From contig CANQYX010000013.1 in the NCBI GenBank assembly GCA_947628205.1, positions 1-32,020 on the forward strand: a DNA stretch of 32,020 nucleotides, in the 5' to 3' direction. This DNA comes from an uncultured Clostridia bacterium. GTDB taxonomy: Bacteria; Bacillota; Clostridia; Christensenellales; UBA1242. The notes under the pieces were generated by a model. The model saw only the letters and a list, made by a program, of their open reading frames with translations. It had not been told where the DNA came from and ran no database searches. The position numbers and the translations under genes are program-made. Below are positions 7,163-16,310 of this stretch, piece after piece. Each line of letters begins with the position of its first letter. Within the stretch, counting starts at the first letter, position 1.

Positions 7163-8077
7163 ATGAAAAATGAAATTATAGAGAAATTTTTATATAATGT
7201 AAAAGTCAACAATGTAAAGGTTGATAGCATTTTTGTTGAAGAAAATGGGAAAGTTTACAAAGAAATTTTGAACGATATAAAATTGCACGAATTAAGGTCT
7301 TGCAGCAAAATATTAATAGCTTTTGCTTATGGAATTGCGATAGATGAAAAGTTTATTTGCAAAGACGGTAGTCCTCTTTCAATTCAATCAAAAGTTTACG
7401 ATACTTTTGCTAGAATCTCTCAGCCACCAGAGCAAGTTAAAAATTGGACAATAAGAACACTTTTAACATATTCGACAGGATATGAAAAAATGTTGTTTAA
7501 TAAAAGCCATGTTGAAACTTTGGACAAGTTTCACTTACTAAATATTTTGTTCGCCACACAAATCAAATACAAAACAGGAACACATTTTACCTATTCCAAC
7601 GTTGAACCTTATTTGTTATCCGTTTTCTTTAAGGAAAACTTTGGACAAAATATTAGTGATTTTATAAATGAAAGAATATTAAAATCATTAAATGTAAAAA
7701 CATTTGTTTGGGAAAATTTTGGCAATTATTGTGCTGCCGCAACCGGTTCATATTTTAATTGTAACGATTTTCATAAATTTGGGCACTTGTTAATGAATTT
7801 TGGCAAGTATAACGGAAAACAAATTGTTCCAGAAAAATGGGTTAAAGAGATGATAAAACCGCAAGTTGCATGTCCAGATTATTACAAACCAGAGCGAGTG
7901 CTGCCAAAGTTAAATGCAGGGTATTTTACTTGGATTTCACGAGAAAATATTGTTTTTCGTGATGGCAGTGATGGTCAATATATTATTTGCGATTATAAAA
8001 ATAATAGACTTATAACAATTATGTCATCGCAAAAGGACATGAGTTTAGTAACTGAGTGTTTGCGAGGGTTAATTTAA
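7163..8077 (+). CDS. Serine hydrolase of the beta-lactamase/PBP4* superfamily
   Basis: A 304-aa class C beta-lactamase-like protein. The nucleophile motif SxxK is S46-C-S-K49, the second motif YSN lies at 144-146, and the third, normally K/H-T/S-G, is replaced by a GSDG segment at 268-271. Such proteins include esterases and peptidases as well as D,D-peptidases, so resistance should not be inferred. There is no signal peptide or membrane segment, so it is probably cytoplasmic. The ATG (7163) lies one base after the queA stop, and the stop touches the tgt ATG. It is thus embedded in the queuosine operon, although it is visibly more A/T-rich than both neighbours, which suggests later acquisition. 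Confidence 0.85.
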   Translation: MKNEIIEKFLYNVKVNNVKVDSIFVEENGKVYKEILNDIKLHELRSCSKILIAFAYGIAIDEKFICKDGSPLSIQSKVYDTFARISQPPEQVKNWTIRTLLTYSTGYEKMLFNKSHVETLDKFHLLNILFATQIKYKTGTHFTYSNVEPYLLSVFFKENFGQNISDFINERILKSLNVKTFVWENFGNYCAAATGSYFNCNDFHKFGHLLMNFGKYNGKQIVPEKWVKEMIKPQVACPDYYKPERVLPKLNAGYFTWISRENIVFRDGSDGQYIICDYKNNRLITIMSSQKDMSLVTECLRGLI

Positions 8078-9196
<1,119 letters not shown>

Positions 9197-9204
9197 AAAT
9201 TTTT

Positions 9205-9252
9205 AAAATTTTCAATTTTTAACGCTATTTTTACAAAAAAATTGAAATTTTT
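9205..9252 (+). terminator. A/T-rich inverted repeat after tgt
   Basis: Arms 9205-9220 and 9237-9252 are 16 bases long, complementary at 15 of 16 positions, around a 16-base loop. The right arm ends in five T's. This is a plausible terminator for the queA-tgt unit, though almost purely A/T stems are weak. Confidence 0.45.
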
Positions 9253-9286
9253 CGCTTATTTTTTAAAATTTTATCTAAAAAATGAA

Positions 9287-9315
9287 TTGACTAATGTCCG
9301 CGTTTAATATAAAAT
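9287..9315 (+). promoter_or_regulatory. Promoter upstream of yajC
   Basis: TTGACT (9287-9292), a 17-base spacer and TAAAAT (9310-9315), the same boxes and spacing as the promoter at 192-220. It would give a leader of about 37 bases that contains AAGGAG before the yajC ATG. Confidence 0.7.
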
Positions 9316-9358
9316 ATTTTTGTAAATTAATTTATTTGCAAATTAAAAAGGAGAATTT

Positions 9359-9832
9359 ATGGCATCTTATGCGTTGTTAATTATTTTAATTGTTTTGGTG
9401 GTGGCGCTGTTTATAACAAGTTATGTTAGAAAGAAAAAATATAACAGCGAACTTGGCCAAATGCGCGAGGAACTTAAAATTGGCGATAAAGTTATGACTG
9501 ACACCGGTGTGGTTGGCGAAGTGGTGGATAGTTATATTGAAGATGAATACAAATATTTTGTTTTGAAGTCGGGCAGGGGCAGCAATGTTGGATATTTTGC
9601 TGTGCATGCCAACGCCATTTATTATGTTTTTGGCAAGGAAGAACCTAAAAAACAAAATATGGCAAACGTAAAAAAAGAAAAGAAGGCAGAAAAAACAAGT
9701 GAAACAAATTTAGCCGACAACAAACAAGAAACAACCGAACAACTGGCAGAAACCGAAACCAAACCTGCCACCGAGCAAGAAACAAAACTTGATGGAGAAG
9801 TTATAAACACAAAATCTAAAAAGAAAAAATAA
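9359..9832 (+). CDS. yajC: Preprotein translocase accessory subunit YajC
   Basis: Small inner-membrane protein that associates with SecDF. A single N-terminal membrane helix (about residues 4-21) is followed by the YajC domain, with ELKIGDKVMTDTGVVGEV near residues 37-54. At 157 aa it is longer than the usual 90-115. The excess is a Lys/Glu/Thr-rich low-complexity tail from about residue 95 onward. AAGGAG precedes the ATG. The order tgt-yajC-secDF is conserved in bacteria, though here three features intervene before secD. Confidence 0.93.
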   Translation: MASYALLIILIVLVVALFITSYVRKKKYNSELGQMREELKIGDKVMTDTGVVGEVVDSYIEDEYKYFVLKSGRGSNVGYFAVHANAIYYVFGKEEPKKQNMANVKKEKKAEKTSETNLADNKQETTEQLAETETKPATEQETKLDGEVINTKSKKKK

Positions 9833-9858
9833 AACGAAGGAATTTTCCTCGTTTTTTA
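9831..9858 (+). terminator. Intrinsic terminator of yajC
   Basis: ACGA...TCGT enclosing GGAA/TTCC with one bulged A, followed by six T's. It starts at the yajC stop codon. Confidence 0.75.
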
Positions 9859-9890
9859 TTTAACTCAATTTAAATATAAATATAAAACAA

Positions 9891-9912
9891 AAAAGCAAGT
9901 TGCCTTGCTTTT
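9891..9912 (-). terminator. Intrinsic terminator of the minus-strand helical-repeat gene
   Basis: On the minus strand AAAAGCAAG pairs with CTTGCTTTT around a GCAA (GNRA) tetraloop, followed by a T-rich run. It overlaps the stop codon of the gene at 9911-10666. Confidence 0.8.
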
Positions 9913-10666
9913 AATCTGTATCAATTATTTTTTCAATGGTTTCTGAATCTTCATTTCCTTCAAAATTGTCAGGTTCATATTCGTTGCGAATATTCATTAA
10001 TTTAGCCTTGTCCGCACCTTCAACATAAGGTAAACAATCATTTAAATAGTCATATATCTTTTGATTTAATTGCGAGTTGCTTATAAAGTTGTTAAATCGG
10101 TCTGCAAGTAATTTTATGTATTCCATATTGTCTGTTTCAATTAAGGCTTGAACTAGTTTATTTGTATTAATTGCTTTGTCTAATTGGTTATAATTAATGG
10201 CTAAATTGTATATCAATTCAGGATTTTTTGTTTCAACAATTAAGTCAACAAAACTATCGCAAAAAATTTCTCTATTTTGAATATAATTTAGAATATCTTT
10301 TGTGCTGTTTGTCGCCACAAGAGCACGCTCAAGTTTTTCAATTGTTTCGTTATCTAAATCGAATTGATAACGAATTAAAGTTTTATAAATGTATTCAGCG
10401 TCTTTTGTGGCAATAAGTGCAGATAAAAGCTTTTTTTTCATTTTTTCATCTTCAAAGTCAAAAAATGGACCGTTATCAATTAAGCGGAAAATGAAAACGG
10501 CTTGCCTAGAATTAATAATTTCATTGAGAATACGGTCAAGGACTTCTTTTAAATCCAATTCTTTGATGCGCACCAAAAAATGTGTAAATTTACTGTCAAT
10601 GCCGTGTTTATTGAAATATTCAACTAGTTTTTGTTTTAATAATTCAATTTTTTCTTCTCTTTTCAT
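9911..10666 (-). CDS. Hypothetical protein with alpha-helical repeats
   Basis: A 251-aa protein I do not recognise. It has a repeated pattern L-x2-A-L-(I/V)-x-T-x5-(Y/I) with the key Thr at residues 87, 119, 146 and 178, and a more diverged unit near 47-60. Spacing is 27-32 residues, which suggests stacked helical hairpins of a solenoid type. There is no signal or membrane segment, and the tail (about 225-251) is acidic. It has its own near-consensus promoter (10673-10700) and terminator. The start codon is six bases after the -10 box with no ribosome binding site. It lies against the direction of the Sec genes around it, which suggests insertion. A scaffold role is inference. Confidence 0.75.
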   Translation of the reverse strand: MKREEKIELLKQKLVEYFNKHGIDSKFTHFLVRIKELDLKEVLDRILNEIINSRQAVFIFRLIDNGPFFDFEDEKMKKKLLSALIATKDAEYIYKTLIRYQFDLDNETIEKLERALVATNSTKDILNYIQNREIFCDSFVDLIVETKNPELIYNLAINYNQLDKAINTNKLVQALIETDNMEYIKLLADRFNNFISNSQLNQKIYDYLNDCLPYVEGADKAKLMNIRNEYEPDNFEGNEDSETIEKIIDTD

Positions 10667-10672
10667 GCTGAT

Positions 10673-10700
10673 ATTATAACACGAAATTATAAATTGTCAA
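10673..10700 (-). promoter_or_regulatory. Consensus extended -10 promoter giving a probable leaderless mRNA
   Basis: Reading the minus strand: TTGACA (10700-10695), a 16-base spacer, then TATAAT (10678-10673) preceded by TGT, an extended -10. Six bases then separate the box from the ATG at 10666, so the start codon should be at or next to the transcription start. Confidence 0.85.
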
Positions 10701-10836
10701 TACCCAATTTAATTAATTTCAATAATGCACGTCCTTTTCAACAAATTTAAACAAAATATACAAAAAATATATATTTCTTTCCTTATTTAGCAGTTTTAAA
10801 CGACATTTGAAAAAATACATTTAAATAGGGGGAAAT

Positions 10837-11229
10837 ATGGAATCAAAAAAATTAAACTTTTCTGGATTATTTTCAATAATTAAATGTTGCTTGTTGGGCA
10901 TAATTTTTACACTTGCGGGCATTGTTGTTTTCGCAATTGTGCTAAAATTCGTTGATGTGCCATCAAACGCAGTAGGGTATGTAAACAATGCAATAAAAGC
11001 AGTGTCAATTTTTGTTATGGTGCTGTTCTTAAAAAAGGGCAGCCAAGAAAAATTGCTGCTTAAATCTGCTTTTGGCGGAATTGTTTATTCGTTATTAAGT
11101 TTAATAATCTTTTCAATTTTAAACGGCAAGGTTAATTTTAATTTGTCTGTCGTTTATGATTTGGTTTTTGCTTTAATTGTGGCAGTTATTGCTTCAATTG
11201 TTGTCAATTTGTTCGCTAAAAAGAGCTAA
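10837..11229 (+). CDS. TIGR04086-type four-helix membrane protein
   Basis: A 130-aa integral membrane protein with four hydrophobic segments at about 14-36, 46-63, 72-92 and 100-124. Size, topology and location after yajC match the TIGR04086 family, found in Clostridia next to yajC and usually near the SCIFF peptide gene. The family function is unknown. AGGGGG precedes the ATG. No six-cysteine SCIFF peptide is visible in the following 172 bases. The family name is from recall of context and topology, so it is moderate. Confidence 0.7.
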   Translation: MESKKLNFSGLFSIIKCCLLGIIFTLAGIVVFAIVLKFVDVPSNAVGYVNNAIKAVSIFVMVLFLKKGSQEKLLLKSAFGGIVYSLLSLIIFSILNGKVNFNLSVVYDLVFALIVAVIASIVVNLFAKKS

Positions 11230-11350
11230 AAAATATATTAATAAAATTGCTTAATTGTGCGTTTTTGGTCAATAATCTTATTTAAGTGTAATGCAGTATG
11301 GTTAAACATCAATAAAAAGCATTATAAATTAAAAAATGATGCTAATTTAA

Positions 11351-11379
11351 TTGACAAAAAATTGTTGTTTTGATATAAT
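11351..11379 (+). promoter_or_regulatory. Perfect consensus promoter of secD-secF
   Basis: TTGACA (11351-11356), a 17-base spacer and TATAAT (11374-11379), with TGA before the -10 box making it extended. Both boxes match consensus exactly. The leader is about 16 bases and contains AGGAG. Confidence 0.92.
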
Positions 11380-11401
11380 ACAACTTGAATTAGGAGAATT
11401 T

Positions 11402-12748
11402 ATGACTAAAAAACGCTCAAAAGCATTATTTATTTTGTTCGCAATAATTTTAGTTATTTGCTTGGTTGCCACTTTTTTTAGTTTTACCTATCCATTAGCA
11501 ATTAACGGGAATTATTATCGTTATTCTAGTTTTTTGGAAAATGTCAATTTAGGGCAGGATATTTCATCGTGCCTTAAAATTGTTTATCGTGCGGATTTGC
11601 CTGAAAATGAGCAAAAATCAAGTTACGAGGCCTTGCGCAATTCAACAATTAACGAATTAAAAGCAATATTGCAAGATGAAGGGTATAAAGACACAACCGC
11701 TTCAACATATTCAGACAATTCAATTGTGCTAAATGTTGGCAACTTGCTAACAAGAGAAGCGGTAGATTCTGTTTTGTCCTTGGTGGGAAATCCAGCAACT
11801 ATTCATTTTTCCATGTCTGATCAGGTCAGCGAGGCTTTTGCACACGCAAAAGATGTAAGATCTGTTCAAGCGTATGATTATTCTGCAAGCCAAGAAATTG
11901 GCACAACATACTATGTTTTAATTCGCTTTAAAGATGCAAATAAAATTGCAGAAGCCACCAAAAATGGCGGAAGTGTGCATATTTTCTTTGGTGAAAATGA
12001 ATTTACCTCTGTCAACTTGAACAATGAGGGTATTACCGATGGCTATATATTGTTTACAAGCGACAGCTTTGAAACGCACGAAATTGCAAATTCATACGCC
12101 AACCGCATTAAAACCGGCATGTTGGATTTGGAACTAACCCAAATTGAACAAAATGTTGTAGAAGGCAGTTATGGCTCATTTACCAGAACTGGCAACAGGT
12201 TACATTTCGCTAATTTAAGCGCAATTTTAATGTGGATTGCGTTAGGTGTTTTGGTTTTGGCGGGTTTTGTTTTCTTAATAGTAAAGTATAGGCAAATAGG
12301 GTGGGTTGCATGCTTTAATTTGCTGTTCTTTATTTGCATTGGTTTGTTTTTAGTGCAATCAATTCCAATTTTGCATATTAATTTTGCAGGTATGATTGGC
12401 TTAATTTTATGTTTTGTTTTGGCAATCGATAGCTTAATGGAAATTTTGGAGCGAACAAAAAAATATTATAATGCCGATGCAAAACTTTACATCGCATTTA
12501 AAACCGCTCAAAAAGAAAGTTTGTTAAAAATATTTTTATCAAATGGCCTTTTAATTTTGTCCGGCTTAATTTGTGTGCTTATGCCAAGTGCAACAATTCA
12601 ATCTTTTGGTTGGGCAACTCTTGTTTTGCCTTTTGTAACGTTGTTTATTAGCTTGGTTATGTTTAGATTATTTATAAAAATGTATCTTGCTTTTAACAAT
12701 TCAGATGGCAAAAAATGCAATTTCCACAAAGGAGGTAAAAATGCTTAG
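11402..12748 (+). CDS. secD: Divergent SecD-like protein-export subunit
   Basis: SecD and SecF use the proton-motive force to help pull secreted proteins across the membrane. This 448-aa protein keeps SecD topology: a first membrane helix at about 8-29, a large outer domain (about 45-270), then five helices from about 272 to 430. It is divergent. The GLDLxGG signature after helix 1 has become LGQDISSC (50-57). The key membrane Asp appears kept as D343 in FVLAIDSLMEILERTKK. The ATG at 11402 follows AGGAG; an upstream TTG in frame lies inside the -35 box and cannot be the start. It overlaps secF by 8 bases. Confidence 0.85.
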   Translation: MTKKRSKALFILFAIILVICLVATFFSFTYPLAINGNYYRYSSFLENVNLGQDISSCLKIVYRADLPENEQKSSYEALRNSTINELKAILQDEGYKDTTASTYSDNSIVLNVGNLLTREAVDSVLSLVGNPATIHFSMSDQVSEAFAHAKDVRSVQAYDYSASQEIGTTYYVLIRFKDANKIAEATKNGGSVHIFFGENEFTSVNLNNEGITDGYILFTSDSFETHEIANSYANRIKTGMLDLELTQIEQNVVEGSYGSFTRTGNRLHFANLSAILMWIALGVLVLAGFVFLIVKYRQIGWVACFNLLFFICIGLFLVQSIPILHINFAGMIGLILCFVLAIDSLMEILERTKKYYNADAKLYIAFKTAQKESLLKIFLSNGLLILSGLICVLMPSATIQSFGWATLVLPFVTLFISLVMFRLFIKMYLAFNNSDGKKCNFHKGGKNA

Positions 12749-13721
12749 TAATAGAGATTTTTCCAAATCAAATAAAACCTTTTTTGGCAAAAACAAATTT
12801 GCAATTTTAACGCTAGTTATAATTTTGCTTGCTGGCTTAATTTGTGGGCTTATATTTGGCTTTAATGGAAATTTTGAATTTAAAGGGTATAATGAATTTA
12901 GCATTGCCGTTGGCGATTTGGAAACAAAAACCGTTTCAAAATGGGAGGACAAAGCTACAGATGTTGTAAATAAATTTGGTGGGGATGTTTATAGTGTTAC
13001 AATAGAAGGCGAAGGAAGCAATGCAAAAATTGTGGTTCACTATAACAAAACCTTAAAGTTGTCCACTCAAAACGAAATTAATAACGAACTTGCCACCAAA
13101 TTGGGTGTTGATGAATCCGCTATAAGCGAACATAATCATGTTGGCTCGTCCGTGCAGAGTAAAGATTATCTTTTTACCGCCGTGGCAATAGTGTTAGTTG
13201 TAACAATTGCAACAATTTTTGCGCTTTTCCGCTATGATAGCGCATGCGCAATTTCGCTGCTTTTGTCGTGTGGAATTGGCAGCTTGTTGTTTATGAGTTT
13301 TTCCACCATTTTGCGTTTGCAAATTGGTTTAAGTTATTTTGCAATGCTGTTTATAGTGAATTTGCTAGTGGTTTATTGCTCTATGCTTATCTTTGAGCAT
13401 ATTAGAGATACCAACTGGCTTCAATCAAAAGAGTATGCAACCGCACTTAATTCCGCTTTAAAGGACACACGCACACGAATGTTATTTATAAGTTTGGCAT
13501 TGTTTGTTATAGGGTTGGTGTTTGCAATTGTTGCGCCAACAAGCATTAAATTTGTTTCTTTAAATATCATGTTTATGGCGGTGGCTTTGCTTGCAATAAT
13601 TTGGTACATTTTGCCATTTTGTTGGAGTGTTTTAATTCCGCATGCTAACATAAGAAGATTTAAAATTAAAACTAAAAAATCTAACCAAAGTTTAGAATCG
13701 AAAAACGAAACGGAAAAATAA
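12741..13721 (+). CDS. secF: Divergent SecF-like protein-export subunit
   Basis: Partner of SecD, 326 aa. Helix 1 is at about 20-40, a periplasmic-type domain at 45-138 contains EFKGYNEF in place of the usual DFxGG, and five helices follow from about 143. The VGSSV segment (134-138) and following helix are typical of SecF. In the family motif resembling NDTVVVFDRIREN, this protein has YCSMLIFEHIRDT (212-224), so the conserved membrane Asp aligns with Cys. Arg residues of the next loop remain (near 244-246). GGAGG lies five bases before the ATG at 12741. The C-terminal tail is Lys/Ser/Glu-rich. Confidence 0.82.
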   Translation: MLSNRDFSKSNKTFFGKNKFAILTLVIILLAGLICGLIFGFNGNFEFKGYNEFSIAVGDLETKTVSKWEDKATDVVNKFGGDVYSVTIEGEGSNAKIVVHYNKTLKLSTQNEINNELATKLGVDESAISEHNHVGSSVQSKDYLFTAVAIVLVVTIATIFALFRYDSACAISLLLSCGIGSLLFMSFSTILRLQIGLSYFAMLFIVNLLVVYCSMLIFEHIRDTNWLQSKEYATALNSALKDTRTRMLFISLALFVIGLVFAIVAPTSIKFVSLNIMFMAVALLAIIWYILPFCWSVLIPHANIRRFKIKTKKSNQSLESKNETEK

Positions 13722-13724
13722 TTT

Positions 13725-13748
13725 AAATGCCTTCGTACGAAGGCATTT
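13725..13748 (+). terminator. 24-base perfect palindrome after secF
   Basis: AAATGCCTTCGTACGAAGGCATTT is fully self-complementary and sits three bases after the secF stop, followed by CATTTAG. It probably terminates secDF. recJ begins only 17 bases later with no ribosome binding site and no strong promoter, so some read-through into recJ is likely. Confidence 0.7.
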
Positions 13749-13765
13749 CATTTAGTATTTAGATT

Positions 13766-16159
13766 ATGAAATATATTTGCACATTAAATGGTGATGTAGA
13801 CAATAATTATGTTGACGAGATGTCTAAATTGTTTAATATAGACAAACATCTCGTATCTCTTTTATATTCTCGCGGGCTTAAAGATAGGCAAACACTGGAA
13901 AAATATTTAAATCCATCAATAAAAGATTTATACGATCCATTTTTATTTGAAGATATGCAATTGGTTGTAGAAAAAATAAAGATACATTTACAAAATAATC
14001 ATAAAATTTTAGTTTTTGGCGATTATGATGTGGATGGAATTTCTGCCAGCGCAATTTTAATTAAGTATTTTGAGTCAATTGGTGCAAATGTATCTAATTT
14101 TATGCCCAATCGTTATGAAGACGGCTATGGTTTAACAATAGAAACAATAGACAAAATTTTGCAACACGATATACCAGATTTAATTATAACTGTTGATTGT
14201 GGAATAACTGCTGTTCAAGAAGTTGAATATTTAAAGCAGAAAGAAGTTGATGTTATAATAACCGACCACCACGAACGGGGCGAAGTGTTGCCAAATTGCC
14301 CAATTATTAATCCAAAAGTTAGCGAAACATATCCTTTTCATGCCTTGTGTGGGGCAGGGGTTGCGCTAAAACTAGTGCAGGCAGTTGCAGGGCTTGAAAC
14401 TGCCAAACTTTACCTGCCAATTTGTGCAATTGCAACCATTGCAGATATTGTAGAATTGTTGGATGAAAACAGAGCAATTGTAAGTTTGGGTTTAAAAAAC
14501 ATGGCAAGCGCGCCGGTTGGAATTATTAAACTTTTGCACGAATGCGGTGTGCCAATTAATTGTAACGCTAGCGATATAGCGTATAAGCTTGCTCCAAAAA
14601 TAAATGCGAGTGGGCGAATGGGCTCGGCAGAAACAAGCTTGCAACTTTACATGGAAACCGACCCTCAAAAAATAAAAAAGATTATTAAACAAATTTTAAC
14701 ATTTAACACCGAACGCCAACAATTATGTGACAAAGTTTACACCGATGTCAAAGCCGAATTAAAAACCTTGGATATTTTTAAAATAAGTGCAATTTCAATG
14801 TCTAGCAACGAGTGGGATAGCGGCATTTTAGGCATTGTTGCCGCGCGCATAGCGGAGGAATTTCATCGCCCAACCTTTTTGTTTAGTCAGGTTGGGGATG
14901 AACTTGTTGGCTCGTGCCGAAGCGTAAATGGTGTTAACGTTCACTCTTTGTTAAGCAGCATGGAACATTTGCTAACAAAATTTGGCGGGCATCCAATGGC
15001 AGCAGGCCTTACACTTAAAGTTGAAAATTATGATGAATTTGTGCGCTTAACAAATGCTTATGTGGCAGAAAATCTTAACAAAACTGCCTTTTTGCCAACA
15101 AAATCTTATGATTTTGAATTGGACCCAGACGAAATAACCCTTAAATTAGTTGAGGATATAGACAAATTAGAGCCATCTGGACATTTAAACACGCGCCCAA
15201 TTTTTAAATTTACACTTAAAAATGCAACCATTAGTTCGCTTCCGCGCCATCCGCAACATTTAATGTTAAACTATCCTAACTTCAACCTGCTTGCATTTAA
15301 TGCTAGCGACCTGTATTTTGTTTTGTCGGGCAACACTTCATCCGTTATTTTGGCGGACATGAATTTAGATGTGTTTAGAAATGTTAAAAAAATTTCTGGC
15401 ATTGTAAAATCGGTTGATTATGAAGATGTTTATCGCCCAACCGATCCTGATATATTGCTGGCCGAATATATTAAGCAAACTATTTATCCACTAGATAATA
15501 ATTATACATTTAACAACTATAATCGTGATCAATTAATTAGAATGCTTGTTGATATGGAAAACAATGTTTATGGCACTTTAATTGTGGCAAACGATTATAA
15601 CACATACATCAATTTTAAAGCCATTTATGATAGCAATAACATTTTTCAAAATCGTATTTTTAACATAAATGACGAAACCGGGCTGAACACAATTGTCCTC
15701 GCACCAACCGATTTTTCGTGCTTTAACACCTTTAGCCGAATAATATTCCTCGATCCAATTTTAAATATGGGCTATTTAACAGCGCTTCAAAAAGAAACCA
15801 AGTCAACCATATATCTTCCGCATACAACAAGTTTAAATGTTAGTTTTTTAGATAAAGTGGACTTGTCTCGCAACACCTTTGGAAAATATTTTAGATTAAT
15901 TCAATTTGCTTGCGAAAACAAAATTACTGGCTATTATTGCTACAATCTTTATAAAAATATTTTAAACAAAATCAGGGCAAAAGAAGATTATAATTATTTA
16001 CAATTCTTTATCTGTTTGCAAGTTTTTAAAGAATTAGGTTTTATAATAACAAACGAAAATGATAGCGAAATTATAAAACTAACCGATGTAAAAACTCCGC
16101 TAAATTCAAGTGCAACCTATAACCGACTTAACACAATGAAAATAAATCAAAGCATATAA
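13766..16159 (+). CDS. recJ: Single-stranded-DNA-specific 5'-3' exonuclease RecJ
   Basis: Degrades 5' ends of single-stranded DNA in recombination and mismatch repair. At 797 aa it is of the long Gram-positive type. DHH-family motifs are clear: FGDYDVDG (D86, D88, D90), TVDCG (D144), DHH (167-169) and the HALCGAG segment. The DHHA1 domain has SGILGIVAARIAEEF and FGGHPMAAGL near 407-416. An OB-like domain and an extra C-terminal region of about 240 residues follow, as in other Firmicutes. The ATG has no clear Shine-Dalgarno. TAGTAT seven bases upstream is a weak -10 with no good -35 partner. Nothing appears broken. Confidence 0.95.
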   Translation: MKYICTLNGDVDNNYVDEMSKLFNIDKHLVSLLYSRGLKDRQTLEKYLNPSIKDLYDPFLFEDMQLVVEKIKIHLQNNHKILVFGDYDVDGISASAILIKYFESIGANVSNFMPNRYEDGYGLTIETIDKILQHDIPDLIITVDCGITAVQEVEYLKQKEVDVIITDHHERGEVLPNCPIINPKVSETYPFHALCGAGVALKLVQAVAGLETAKLYLPICAIATIADIVELLDENRAIVSLGLKNMASAPVGIIKLLHECGVPINCNASDIAYKLAPKINASGRMGSAETSLQLYMETDPQKIKKIIKQILTFNTERQQLCDKVYTDVKAELKTLDIFKISAISMSSNEWDSGILGIVAARIAEEFHRPTFLFSQVGDELVGSCRSVNGVNVHSLLSSMEHLLTKFGGHPMAAGLTLKVENYDEFVRLTNAYVAENLNKTAFLPTKSYDFELDPDEITLKLVEDIDKLEPSGHLNTRPIFKFTLKNATISSLPRHPQHLMLNYPNFNLLAFNASDLYFVLSGNTSSVILADMNLDVFRNVKKISGIVKSVDYEDVYRPTDPDILLAEYIKQTIYPLDNNYTFNNYNRDQLIRMLVDMENNVYGTLIVANDYNTYINFKAIYDSNNIFQNRIFNINDETGLNTIVLAPTDFSCFNTFSRIIFLDPILNMGYLTALQKETKSTIYLPHTTSLNVSFLDKVDLSRNTFGKYFRLIQFACENKITGYYCYNLYKNILNKIRAKEDYNYLQFFICLQVFKELGFIITNENDSEIIKLTDVKTPLNSSATYNRLNTMKINQSI

Positions 16160-16262
16160 AATTTCAATATATAGTGTACATTGTCGATGATATACACCAT
16201 ATTTTTCATGTGCAATAAGAATTAGGTTTAAAATTAAAATTCAAAAATTTGCGTTAATTTAT

Positions 16263-16291
16263 TTGCACAATTGGGCATTATTTGTTATAAT
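16263..16291 (+). promoter_or_regulatory. Promoter of the M50 protease-scp operon
   Basis: TTGCAC (16263-16268), a 17-base spacer and TATAAT (16286-16291). Transcription would start near 16298, about 13 bases before the ATG at 16311. The TTG of the -35 box opens a longer reading frame, which this promoter argues against. Confidence 0.78.
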
Positions 16292-16310
16292 AAAATTGTA
16301 TTGGGGTTTT

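Noticed and set aside
11351..11401. Upstream TTG start extending SecD by 17 residues
   Set aside because: It coincides with the TTGACA box of a perfect promoter; the ATG at 11402 has AGGAG.
16160..16262. GTGTA...TACAC inverted repeat as a regulatory hairpin
   Set aside because: Only five paired bases with a long mismatched centre; no support beyond chance in A/T-rich DNA.
16263..16310. Upstream TTG start extending the M50 protease by 16 residues
   Set aside because: The TTG is the first part of the -35 box TTGCAC and would lie upstream of the transcription start.
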